The notes beneath the pieces were generated by a model. The model ran no database searches. It saw only the letters and a list, made by a program, of their open reading frames with translations, and was not told where the DNA came from. Below, in pieces: positions 1 to 11,073 of a stretch of 64,000 nucleotides of DNA (its first letter is position 1; every line of letters starts with the position of its first letter). The position numbers and the translations under genes were made by a program. This DNA comes from Coniferiporia sulphurascens (lineage: Eukaryota; Basidiomycota; Agaricomycetes; Hymenochaetales; Hymenochaetaceae), in assembly GCA_002794785.1 (NCBI GenBank), contig NBBA01000018.1, forward strand, positions 248,001-312,000, given 5' to 3'.

Positions 1-1
1 A

Positions 2-976
2 GATGACTTAGGTACTTATTTAAGCCGACTCGACCTAACCATTGATAAGCTAATAAGTAATCCAGTGCTTAATATCGTGCAGCTAGAGGTCCTCAACCAC
101 CAGACCCTTGACCAAACCCTCAGCAGAGAACTCAACACTCTCCGCCAACTACTCAACACCACCGCCACCTTCTTCACACCATCCACCCATGAAGTAGAGA
201 ACTGCTCTCTGCTCAACAAAATCACTCGACTAAATGGGGAAGTTAACAAACTCCATGAACTCAATGACCAACAGCGCCAGGCCATCCGAAACATTGAAAC
301 CAACCAATGGGACACCCAACAGTGTCTTTTCCACCAAGAGGACAAGGTAACCAGTTGGCAAGGCCGATTCTACGGACTCGAAGAAGCGCTCTTGAACACC
401 CGACACTGCCACAGGATCTCTAGTCCCATACCAGAGCAGGTCGACTATCAGTACAACCAAGAAGACTGGTACGAACATGAGAACTGGGTGCACCTGACAC
501 TACCGAGGACTGTCAACCCTCAAGAACTCATTCACCCCATATCACCAACAAATGCACTAGGACTAACCCTAGACACTCCGTCAAACGTGCTATCCCTTGA
601 AGTAGCAGCCCCTACTTCACCACCACCATCGGACCGCTGGGCACAAGGTACAATGGGTATACGAGACCCCGAATACTTACAGCAGCGGGAAAACGACAAT
701 TGGAATGAGCTCGATGCATATTACTGCCGACTCAATAACGAATGACCCTCAATCACCATGCCTGGCAAGCACCAGACTTCTGATAAAGCCACACAAACTA
801 ACAGACCTTCTAGAAAGCGAGTGGGGACCAGTCACCGGCTCGTGGGGTCAAGACAATGCAGCCGAAGCGAACCAGCGAGTCGAAGCGGCTATGTCCCTAC
901 TGGAGATTCAGACAGGTTAGTGCAACCGTCTCAGTCATCTAACAAAACCACTCATAAAAGAAACAAACAGCGATGA
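2..976 (+). pseudogene. Open frame upstream of gag in gypsy A
   Basis: A reading frame already open at the window edge runs to a TGA at 743 and then on, in the same frame, to 976. The first part is hydrophilic and rich in Gln, Asn, Leu and Thr with heptad-like leucines, so it could form a coiled coil. The part after the TGA is Ser/Arg/Lys-rich. I recognise no domain. Its place ahead of gag suggests an extra or N-terminal gag-like protein of the element. The true start is outside the window. The TGA at 743 fits the CGA-to-TGA pattern of the element, but no conserved residue proves this. Confidence 0.5.
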
Positions 977-989
977 GGGAAAGGTACTC

Positions 990-1295
990 GTGGAACTTCA
1001 AACCGCCAAACGAGGCAAGTACCTGAAGTTTCATACAGAGTACATAGATAAGGGAGATGAGGAAAAAGACATAGAAATAGACAGTGGCGCAAATATAATA
1101 TTTATAAATGCACCACTTGATCTCTCTATAAATAAAGAACCAGAAGCAGAGGTAGGGAAAGAAGACGAGAAGCAGGAAGAAGATCATGAAGATCAAAAAC
1201 TACTAACTCAAAACCCTATCAAAACAGAAGATCAAGAACCAAAGAACAAAGATCAAGACCTATACGAATCAAGCTCTGACAGCACATCAAACTAA
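990..1295 (+). CDS. Short acidic open frame between ORF0 and gag
   Basis: About 100 codons, very rich in Glu, Asp, Lys and Gln, closing with TAA just before the gag ATG at 1302 and in the same phase as gag. There is no ATG at its left end. It may be the tail of the upstream protein or a leader of gag. No domain is recognised and it may not be a separate gene. Confidence 0.25.
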   Translation: MELQTAKRGKYLKFHTEYIDKGDEEKDIEIDSGANIIFINAPLDLSINKEPEAEVGKEDEKQEEDHEDQKLLTQNPIKTEDQEPKNKDQDLYESSSDSTSN

Positions 1296-1301
1296 AACAA
1301 A

Positions 1302-4300
1302 ATGGCGACAATGACAACAGGACCCATGATCAAAATGCCCAAGTTTGCTGGGCAAAAGGGTGAAGACTTAGAAGCTTTCCTGGCGCAAGCTAATCTAAGA
1401 TTTGCAATGCTCAACATAACAACAGACAATGCAAAAACATCTTTTATTCTTCAAGCACTCAAAGGACCAGCAGGAATGTGGATTGCAGCCAAAGTTAATG
1501 CAATCCAACCAGGACAGGAATTGACCGGATACGACCAAACGAACCAGACCCAAACAGGAGTATGGGCAAGCTATGCAGAATTTCTCAACTGGCTTCGAGT
1601 ATGTCATGGAAAGTTCTATGACATAGCCAAAGAAGCCGAGTGAGAAATCTACAACCTACGACAAGGTAAAGCAACAGTACAAACATACACTAATGAGTTC
1701 GAAAGGCTCCAATTACATTTGGAAGCCAAGTACACTCCCAACGTGTTACTCTTTGCTTACAAACAGGGCATGAACAAGAAGACAATCATGCGAATAGCTT
1801 CGCACCCAGAATCTGCCAAATGGAACCTGGAACAATGGAAACAAGCGGCAATGACAATAGAAGCATCAAGAAGCTTCTATGGACATCAAACAGGATCAAT
1901 ACTCCCCAGATATGGCAGCGGAACCCAGGTACAGTATAAACCAGCACCAAAGTACGACCCAATGGATGTAGACGATGTCTGGAAATGAACCGACAACCAC
2001 AAAGGCCAGAAACCATTCAAGGCAAGATTCAAGGGATCAGCACAAGGGCAGATGCGATGCTACAACTGTGGACAAATAGGCCACTGGGGTAGAGATTGCA
2101 AGCAACCAAAGAAGAAGACGCGATTCACAAGGAAACCAGGAAGGAAACTTTGTAAACAAGAAGACGAAGAAGATCAAGAACAAGATGCCGAAATGGAAGA
2201 AGACGAACCTGAAGAAGAGGACAATGAACAAGGAGGACCATGGGTAAAGGTAACCAAACAAGTCCAGAAATTATACCCAAGGATCAAGATATTCATATCA
2301 CAAACAAGAGGTGATCGAACCCCGATACAGGTGCTGATAGACTCAGGATCAACAGTCACAACAATCAGTCCAGGCCTAGTCAAGAAAATGCAACTTAAAA
2401 CATGGAAACTCGCCAAGCCAAGAATAATCCGTAATGCAGACAGATCACCTAACAAAGGAGGAAAATGGACCCACAACATACACACATATGTGGACACCAG
2501 CATACATCAAGGAATGATGAACCTCACAGTAATCGAGACTGCAGACAATGAGGTTATGCTAGGAATCGATTGGCTACACAAACATAACCCAATAATCGAT
2601 TGGAACAAGAGCCAAATACGATCAAGGAACAAACCACACAAGGTAAGATGCATGGACGAACCAAGGGTCATCAAGAAAAGTGGGGAACCAATCAACAAGA
2701 AGAAACCACCACTACCAACTAAACTGGAGACAAAAAACTGATGGGAACCACTGAGTAAACAAGTTCCCAGCAACCGGAAAAACTATACTGACTCAGATGA
2801 CAGTGATGAATCTGATGAAGGGAGCATATGGATACCACCAATTGCAAAAAGACAACCAACCACACCGACATCATCAGGAAAGACAACTCCAGCTCGAGCG
2901 ACAAGTCTAAAAGGGACTCAAACGGCTACAACAAAATCTAGGACACCAAGCCCAACATGGGAGGAAAAATACCAATGAATTAGAACAAAGGTAACGGGCG
3001 AACCGGAAACCAAAGAACCAGAACAGAAGAAATCTGAATCTACCAAGGCAAAATCAAAATCACCAGAGGAAACACCACCAAAGATGCAGCCACCAGAAAA
3101 CCCAGCGAAGATCGTCAAGAAAACACAAGCGACAACAACAGCTAAATGGGAACAGTACAAAAGCCTAGGGAGCCCATCAAGAATGGTGAAAACATTATCC
3201 CAGCAAGAAGAAGAATTAACCTGACTGGAACAGGAAGACAAAGAAATCAAGGACAAGGCCTATAGGATTGCATCTCAGCATTACCACAAGCTAATCAAGC
3301 AAGGAAAAACCGAAATACAGGCCACCCTGGAGTACAATGCAATGTACGACGAACTGTACAACAAAGCAACAGGAAACACCCAGGATGAATGGACCATCAA
3401 AGGGGTATGGATACTGCCACCAAAAGGATCAAAACCAAAGGATCAAGATTGAAAAACACGAGAAAGGCTCAACAAATACAGCAGTATTGCCCAGAAATAT
3501 TCACAAGAGAAGGCGGCAAAGGAAGGGCGATCCGCAGACGACAAACCAAGAACATTCAAAGAATTGGTACCAAAGGAACTCTGGGAGTTCGAAGACCGCT
3601 TCAACAAGGAACAAGCCAAACACTTACCAAAAAGCACGAAATGGGACATGAAGATCGACTTCATTGAAGACTCCCAACTACCAACAAGAAAACCCATATA
3701 CCCACTGTCTCAAACCGAAGAAAAAGCAGTGGAGGAATTTATCAAGGAAAACATGGAAAAGGGGTGGATCAAGTGATCTGAATTGGAAATCGCAGCACCA
3801 GTGTTCTTTGTCAGCAAGAAAGATGCCGGCGCAAGAATGGTAACAGATTACCGGGCAATCAACAAGATCTGCAAACCAGATCCATTTCCAATTCCAATAA
3901 TGCACACCCTACCGGATGCATTATCAAAAGCAAAGATCTTTACAACATTGGATCTATGCTCAGGATATAACAATATCCGAATACGGCCAGGCGATGAATG
4001 GAAAGCCGCCTTTAGGACCCACAAAGGAGTTTTCGAACCAAAGGTAATGATGTTTGGAATGATGAATTCACCTGCAGTATTCCAACGTGCAATGAATGAA
4101 TTATTCGCAGACTTACTCAACAAAGGAGTGTTGGTCTATCTAGACAACATTATCATCTACAATGAAAATCCTCAGGAACATACACCACTGGTCAAACAAG
4201 TACTCCAACGACTACGCAAAGCAGACTTCTACTGTAAACCAGAGAAGTGCTACTTCTACAAAGAGGAACTGGATTACCTTGGGTTCGTTGTCAAGGAAGA

Positions 4301-5125
4301 TGGACTCAAGATGGACCCATACAAGGTAAAGGCCATTCAAGAATGGCCAGATCTAAAGTCTAAAAAGGAAATTAGATGCTTCATAGGATTCGCCAATTTT
4401 TACCAAAAGTTTATCGACAACTATTCAAAAATTGCATGACCACTCACCAAGTTAATGAGCGAAAAACGAACATTTACATGGGGCAGCGAACAGAAACAGG
4501 CCTTCAAAGAACTCAAATGCCTTTTCTGCCAAGATATTATGCTCACCATGCCGGACCCCAAGAAACAATTCATAGTGGAAACCGACACATGCCAGGAGGC
4601 GGCAGGAGCCATCCTATCGCAAGAGGACGAGAATGGGAAATACCTACCGATCGCATACTACTCCAAGTCATTCACGATGGCCAAACAGAAGTATCACATC
4701 ACCGAACTAGAACTGCTAGCCATAGTACTAGCATTTCAGAACTGGAGACACCATCTGGAAGGAGTTGCAGAACCTACACTAGTCCTAACAGACTCGCAGA
4801 ATCTGCACCGATTTTCAGAGCTCCAGAAACTCAACAAGCGCAAGGCCTGATGGGCACTTATGCTCAGCAACTTCCGATACCAAATACAGTATCATTCAGA
4901 AAAACAAAACACCCATGTGGATGCATTATCAAGAATGTATGGTGGAGATCAGCTAGTGGAAGAAGAAGGGGTGATTATACCAAAGGACAACTTTATCAAA
5001 TCACCACTGACTGAAGTGGTCATCAAAGCTACAAGAAGCAGCACACTGCAATTAGAAGAACCAGGCTTACTCAACTGCATCAAGAATTCCTACAAAGGAA
5101 GTGCCTGGCAGAAGGAAAAGGACTC
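1302..5125 (+). pseudogene. gag-pol of gypsy A, one frame broken by nine TGA codons
   Basis: A single phase runs from ATG 1302 to the truncation. It encodes gag, a CCHC knuckle (CYNCGQIGHWGRDC, about 2058-2099), an acidic linker, the protease motif VLIDSGS (about 2331-2351), RT with FVSKKDAGARMVTDYRAIN and LDLCSGYNNI blocks, and RNase H with an ELELLAI block. Stops in this phase are at 1641, 1986, 2739, 2976, 3222, 3450, 3774, 4437 and 4848. All are TGA, and several stand where the family carries Arg, for example before PLTKL at 4437 and WAL at 4848. The RT box reads YLDN instead of YLDD (Asn codon 4146-4148). Integrase and chromodomain are absent because the element is cut at 5125. Confidence 0.93.
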
Positions 5126-5675
5126 TGTTAGGACCAAGGGTAACTGTGGTTAGCTGATGGAACAAGTAGTTGAGATAGAGTTGAGGCATGTGATTGAGTC
5201 AAGAATAAGTCAGTAGATGTTGGTACTTCGCTCAGGAGAAGTCTGAGAGAATTGAGAAGGTGAATTAAACTGGGGGTCTAGGCTGGTCTAGGCCCTCCTT
5301 ATATACATGTAGAAGAAGCTCCGCTTGAATGTACTCCACAGTGGATGCTCCACAATGCTCTGCAGTTGGAGCTATGATGTCTCACAGTGTCGTCATAAGT
5401 CCTACTGGCTTGGAGCTGCGTACCAGTGCAAATGACATCATTAGATGATCATATGAGAAATAACTATCTACAATTGGCCATTGGTGCTCCACTGAGCTCC
5501 ACTGCGCTCCATGCGCCCACTATGCTCCACTAGGCTCCACTGAGCTCATAGTGAAGTCATATGGTGTCATAATGACTTCACCATGACGCTTAGGCTGTGC
5601 GTGTCACCCCACTGTTCTGCATGCTACCCTGTAGACTTATGTGCCAGTGGCTTCTTGTTAAGATGCTGCCTAACA
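5126..5675 (-). repeat. LTR, minus-oriented, without matching target duplication
   Basis: The 550-bp segment starts TGTTAGG and ends CCTAACA, a perfect 7-bp terminal inverted repeat with TG...CA ends. It carries a TATATA box in a pyrimidine/purine layout like the other minus-oriented LTRs here. Short GCTCCACT-type repeats occur around 5480-5545. The flanking pentamers GACTC and GCTTG do not match, so it is not a simple solo LTR. It is either one end of a larger element extending to the right or a recombinant. Orientation is inferred from similarity of layout to the better-supported LTRs. Confidence 0.7.
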
Positions 5676-5838
5676 GCTTGATGATTGGTAAGTCGTTGAC
5701 TTGTCTCGTTGGCCTCCTGTACTGGTTCCTGCATGTTGTCTTGTTGTCTTGGACACTTGTCATTTAGAGTTTGTGGCTGGCTTCGGTAAGCGCTTTGGTT
5801 CCTGCCGAGTGTGGCTTAATTGCGTAATGTGATATTGG

Positions 5839-6435
5839 CTAAAGGTCCATAGGTGGGTACCTTTCAGTTGGTGTCCTGTCATCAATCACGTTATCCAGCA
5901 GTTTGTTAATGTGGTTTATCCTAGCAATACATCGCGTGTATCCTGGAGGTGGCACTGGGGGTGATCCATTTGATAACCATAGTGTTATCACATAAAGATT
6001 AACATTGCCGATCTGTTGATTGGCGGTTGTCAATCCCTTTGCTGATAGATTCTCAAAGAGGGTGATTACCTTTGCGCATAATTGGTGAGCATTAGCTAGG
6101 AATGTGTTATCCTGCAATGTCCTGTATGGGAAGGATCCTGAGACCACTTGTAGGTCACATTCCTTGTCATGTATGTGCAGGTTCACTATCGTCTGGACAT
6201 GGACGTTGTGCAAAAACTCCTGTACATCGAAGATGTACATTTGTATTGTGTGCATTACCCTGACCTCTGTGCCATCACCTATAGGGTCTACAGCATGATC
6301 TGTAGTTACCTGGCAGTTTGTGTACCCTGCCATGTAAAAGCATTTGGTTATTACTGTGTTAAATGCTTCCCATGATTGGTTGTATGCAGTCCGGCATCGG
6401 TGGCAGAGTCTTGATGTGTCAAGAGTCTTTAGTGG
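5839..6435 (-). CDS. Unidentified minus-strand open frame, probably transposon-derived
   Basis: About 198 sense codons are open on the minus strand, bounded upstream by a TGA at 6436-6438 and closing with TAG at 5839. The only ATG near the start of the long run is at 6333, but open sequence upstream (with a CHRC motif and AYNQSWEAF) looks equally protein-like, so the frame is probably a 5'-broken gene. I recognise no family. It lies behind a minus-oriented LTR and could be internal sequence of that element. A possible further tail on the minus strand at about 5680-5780 is Gln/Asn-rich. Confidence 0.35.
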   Translation of the reverse strand, partial: PLKTLDTSRLCHRCRTAYNQSWEAFNTVITKCFYMAGYTNCQVTTDHAVDPIGDGTEVRVMHTIQMYIFDVQEFLHNVHVQTIVNLHIHDKECDLQVVSGSFPYRTLQDNTFLANAHQLCAKVITLFENLSAKGLTTANQQIGNVNLYVITLWLSNGSPPVPPPGYTRCIARINHINKLLDNVIDDRTPTERYPPMDL

Positions 6436-6438
6436 TCA

Positions 6439-7401
6439 CTTGAGCATCATGATTGGCCTGATGTTCCCAAGAAGTCCTGGTTTTCTAGTTAGTTCCATCC
6501 CCATGTTGAATGATCACTGGATGGTATCCATGGGAGTCCCTTCCTGTATTGGTAGTTGCTGGTATCATTGTCTAAGCTTGTAAACAAGCTTATTCATCAA
6601 TTCCTAACAAGAATCTCTGTGTCACAGAGGGGTGGACCCCGATGCTTTTTACAGCCGCCAGGGAGTGCCTCTTACTAACCACCTCAAGGGGGCCTGTCCC
6701 ACTCGAGAGGCCCATGGTGTCCTGTCGCATTTCTGTGTCAGATGGTTATTACCGCCACGCCATGTGTTATGAGACCCCTATCTCCTTTTAGCAACTAGTG
6801 CCGTCATCAGAGACCCTTTGGCAAATTTGGGGAGCAGTTTTTGATATGACATGCCAGTCATCATGGCCTCAATGCAAGTGCATCAATCCCAGAGGATTAG
6901 ACCCGACTTTCGCCAAACCTGAGGTTTCCCAGCTCTTGCTGACTGCTGGTGGGCAGAGGGTTTCCCCAATCCCATGGGAATGTTAATGTCATGTCCCCCC
7001 CCGACTGGTGAGCTTTGCACCTTGCGCTGCTGACTGGGCCCAAAAGCACAACCAGCAGACCAGCCGAGGCACCACCCCCCGAGAGGGCACAGCAGACATG
7101 AGTGGGAATCATCCTCACTGAGTTATCCCCCCAATGCAACATTATCGTCGGGTTGCATACTCTCTGGTGAGCCCTAGAGGCCCTCTCGCATCTTCGAAAC
7201 TGCTGTTACAGCGACTGGACAACCAGTGAGTGCACACTCCAGAGGACCAGTGTGCAGATGGTAGCCTTCTCTCGTATTGACCCAGTAGTATACCAGACCA
7301 GAGTACAGGTTGCTGCAACGAACCCCCAGATGACCCCCAGTGAAACCAGAGATGGTGGTGGTAAGAGGACAAGAAGGTGAGAATATGTATGCCATTGTCT
7401 A
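6439..7401. other. Non-coding stretch between transposon pieces
   Basis: No convincing gene on either strand. Short open frames overlap in several phases, as expected by chance in this GC-moderate stretch. A run of eight C sits near 6997. It is probably residual transposon or intergenic sequence that received the hAT element and solo LTR 1. Confidence 0.4.
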
Positions 7402-7406
7402 CTAAA

Positions 7407-7966
7407 TGTTACAATTTTTCCTTCCATTTCCCTTACTGCACTGACTCACTTCCTCTTCATCATCATCAGTCAGCGCAACTCCCCCATTTCTCTACCTTAC
7501 TCATCCCCATTCACCTCGCGCCATAAGACGCCATGATGACGCCTTATTGCACCACCATGATGTGCTTTGCCTACTGATCACCGTACTTGTATTACCAAGG
7601 CCTTCCTTGAGTTTCCATGACCTTCCATAGTCTGGTAAACACACCTAACCAAGTCGCTACAGTAGCAAACACATAGAGTAGTATATAAGCATGTAACCTC
7701 AGTAGCACAAGCCCTAAGCTTGTGCTCTTTGTTCATACAAGCCCATTATCTGCTACTACCAATCTACTGTGTGCCTTTTGGCCAATAGCCGCTTCGTCGT
7801 AACCCGACTACCTATAGAAGCCCATCGCGTCCACATCGCCGATCAGGAAGCCCCATCAATGATCATCCCTCGACTTACAACATCTAGGAAGCCCCGTTGC
7901 CGTACCATCAGTCCCGACGATCAGGAAGCACCGACGTCGATCACCACGTAACCGTTGAGCTTAACA
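7407..7966 (+). repeat. Solo LTR 1 (TGTTA...TAACA family)
   Basis: This 560-bp LTR starts TGTTACAA and ends CTTAACA. It is flanked by a perfect 5-bp target duplication, CTAAA, at 7402-7406 and 7967-7971. It contains a TATATAAG box near 7682 followed by a CTAAGCTTGTGCTC segment shared with the other copies. No internal retroelement sequence adjoins it, so it is a solo LTR left by recombination. It is about 90% like solo LTR 2 by eye. Confidence 0.93.
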
Positions 7967-8579
7967 CTAAATAGCTTTGTATTACATTATTTTATATATC
8001 AGTATTGTGATATTTTAAGACTTTCACAGGACATGACATCAATGACAGTGCATTGCCCGAGGGAGTGCACCATTGTTGACATCATGCTTACTAATATATA
8101 TTTATATTGTATGCTTTGTCTACCAATACCTGAGTACATCAGAATCATGGCAAAACAGGGTACAGGTGGGTCAAAGAGGCAACGTAAAGTCCAGAAAGCC
8201 AGGCAAATATTGGCTGTGGATGGTACTGATCCTGATTCAGTGGGGGCTTCAGAAGAAGCCGCCACTGAAAATGATGATGAACCAGTGATTAAGCGCTCTA
8301 GGAGTTTTGCAGATTGATTTGATACAAAGACAAAAACCCCTGAAGAAGTCCTTGGTACAAAGCCTCCCTTGAGTTGTCAGCCATTACTGACTCCTATGCT
8401 ATTACCAGATGATCAGATGAAGCAATGGAACTCAAGTGTCTATTCACACTTCATCATGCCCCCAGAAATCATTGTAGAGAATGAGATCATCTCTTATAAG
8501 TTTATCTGCCAGAGGTAAAGTATGTATGCAGCTAGATTTACCTGAGTTTAATGATGATCCCTAGCCATGCAAATGAGAG

Positions 8580-9140
8580 TGTTACAATTTTCCTTTACTT
8601 TTCCCTTACTGCGCTGACTCACTTCCTCTTTGTCATCATCAGTCAGTGCACCTCCCCCATTTCTCTGCCTTACTCATCTTTATTCACCTTGCGCCATAAG
8701 ACGCCATGATGACGCCTTATTGCACCATCATGACGTGCTTCGCTTACTGATCACTGCACTTGTATTACCAAGGCATTCCTTGAGTTTCCATGACCTTCCA
8801 TAGGCTGGTAAACACACCTAACCAAGTTGCTACAGTAGCAAACACATAGAGTAGCATATAAGCATGTAACCTCAGTAGCACAAGCCCTAAGCTTGTGCTC
8901 TTTGTTCATACAAGCCCATTATCTGCTACCATCTGTCTACTGTGTGCCGCTTGGCCAAATAGTCACTTCGTCGTAACCCGACTCACCATCAGAAGTCCAT
9001 CGTGTCCACATTGCTGATCAGGAAGCCCCTCGACGATCTCCTTCGACTTACGACATCTAGGAAGCCCCGTTGCCGTAACTACCCACCCCGACGATCAGGA
9101 AGCATCGACGTCGATCACCGTGTAACCGTCAAGCTTAACA
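8580..9140 (+). repeat. Solo LTR 2 (same family as LTR 1)
   Basis: This 561-bp LTR has TGTTACAA/CTTAACA ends and a perfect 5-bp target duplication GAGAG at 8575-8579 and 9141-9145. It lies inside the hAT transposase: the coding sequence ending at 8579 resumes at 9146 with EPPPKA-like residues. It keeps many CpG dinucleotides, unlike the hAT host sequence, so it inserted after much of the decay or is younger. Confidence 0.94.
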
Positions 9141-10545
9141 GAGAGCCTCCTCCGAAGGCATGATGATAATTCTACAGGAAATCTATCCTGACATGTCAGA
9201 TCCTGCAATCCTGGACAGCCTTCCAAGTCAACACAACTGGTTTGTGAATTTATGCATGGGTCAACTTACACCAAAGCCAAGATGAGTTGGCTTCTTGTCA
9301 AGTGGATTGTCCATAAAAATCGGCCTTTCAACATTGTGGAAGATGCGGAACTTGTTGACATTTTCAAGATGCTGTATGCAAAGACCAAGGTTCCATCTGC
9401 CAATACCATCTCTCGTGATATTCAAGATGTAATGAATATTGCAAGGAAGAATATCATTTCTATTCTAAAGGTAAACCAGATTGCATTTCAATCTTGATCA
9501 TCTGCAGAAGGCATACTGATGAGAATATAGGATTTTCATGGGAAAATACACATTGGAATTGATGGCTGGACATCTCCAGATGTTATCTCATACTTGGGGG
9601 TGGTTGTATACTTCATTTGGAAGGGCAAATTGGTTTCCTTCATTCTGGATTTTATCAAGTGAGTATAATGTATTATGTCTGAATCATCTGGCTAACTTGT
9701 TGGATTCAGATTGAAGAAGAGCCACACTGGGCAATACTTGGCTAGCCAGCCGGCAACTTGCCTGCATGACTTTGGGATTGAAAAGAAGGCATGTATTTGT
9801 ATTCATGCCTGTGTCATGCTACAGGTCTGAAGCCATGGCCATAGATTCTTAGTGTTGTCTGCAACAATGCTTCAAACAATGATACATTGATGAATGAGCT
9901 GGAAATACAGCTGGATGGCTGAGTAGGGTCTGAAACCAGGATTTGGTGCTTTGCCCACATTTTGAATCTTGTTGTCAAGGTATGTAAATAAAATAGTGGT
10001 TGGTTGCATCTACTTAGGATATTTAAGGGCATTCTTCATCTATTTAATCATGGTGGAGATAAGGAAGCAGCTGATGATGCTGATTCAGAGGAGTCTGGAT
10101 CAGATGCAGACACAGAACCTGAGGCAGATATAGTGGAGGATGAGGATGCTTTGGATGCTGATCATGAAAGCAATGACAATGCACTTTTGTTGAGCCTTGA
10201 TGAAGAGATTGAAAATGCCCATCACCCTGGCATTGATGCAATCAGGCTGGGCTGAAATGCAGCAGATAAGGTAATCACTTATACCTTGTTCTGGTCATAT
10301 CTGATAATATCTGGTCAGATCCATCATCTCGCAAAGCGGATCTGTCATTCACCAGCTTTGTCAAGCAGTCTGGAATGGATCTGCACATCCCTTAAGATTG
10401 AACCAAAGAAGATGATATGTCCTGTTGCAACATGATGGAATTCAATGTCTATGGCCATCTCACATGCCTTATACTTATGACATGCCATAGACAAGCTTGT
10501 TGATATCAACTTCAGGAATGTTGATCATAAGCTCTATAAGCTTAG

Positions 10546-11073
10546 TGTTAAGCTCAGCTGGATGCGGGTGGTCGATGGTGGGGCTTCCTGATGTCAGTTA
10601 ACTGGGTGATCGGTGTCGGTGCTTCCTGATGCCGTTAACGAAGGGGATCAATGAAGGGGCTTCTTGATCATCGATGATATGCAGTGTCTTCCTTGGTGGG
10701 GTCAGGTTATGATGAAGTGGCGAGCAACTGGTTAAAGCACACAGTGGCAGGTGAGGTATGTGTAATGGGCTTGTATGAACAAAGAGCACAAGCTTAAGGC
10801 TTGTGCTTGTGGACTTTACATGCCTTTTATACTAGATGGTTTACATGGCTATGGAAGGTCATGGAATGACATGGAACTATCAGTAAGCAGACAGTGTCCA
10901 TGATGATGCACTAAGGTGTCATCATGGTGTAATAGAGTGGGGGTGAGTAAGATGATGCAATAAGGCGTCATCATGGTGCAATAAAGAGAAATGGGGGAGT
11001 TACACTGGCTGGTGATGATGAAGAGGAAGTGAGTCAGTGTAAATAAAGGGAAAACAAAGGAAAAAATGTAACA
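10546..11073 (-). repeat. Solo LTR 3 (same family, minus orientation)
   Basis: This 528-bp LTR is in inverted orientation, TGTTAAGC...TGTAACA. A perfect 5-bp target duplication CTTAG flanks it at 10541-10545 and 11074-11078. It shares the GAGCACAAGCTTAAGGC segment (complement) with LTR 1 and LTR 2. It splits the hAT transposase downstream of the WNSM block. Confidence 0.93.

Larger units (their letters stand above)
2..5125 (+). mobile_element. Ty3/gypsy retrotransposon A, truncated at both ends
   Basis: Plus-strand LTR retrotransposon. Recognisable in order are an upstream open frame, gag with a CCHC zinc knuckle, an aspartic protease (DSGS near 2340), reverse transcriptase (about 3783-4439) and RNase H (about 4455-4850). 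Protease-RT-RNase H is the Ty3/gypsy order. The 5' LTR lies outside the window. The coding part stops at 5125, where an LTR of opposite orientation begins, so the integrase is missing. In-frame TGA codons and an RT active-site change show that it is dead. The sequence is poor in CpG compared with the gene space to the right. Confidence 0.93.

Noticed and set aside
3410..3420. GATACTGC as the left copy of the hAT target duplication
   Set aside because: It lies inside the gypsy A frame with no hAT terminus beside it; chance 8-mer.
1302..5125. TGA recoded as an amino acid in the gypsy element
   Set aside because: Ordinary genes in the window (aldolase, flippase) end in TGA, and the TGA sites fall at conserved Arg, which CpG decay explains.
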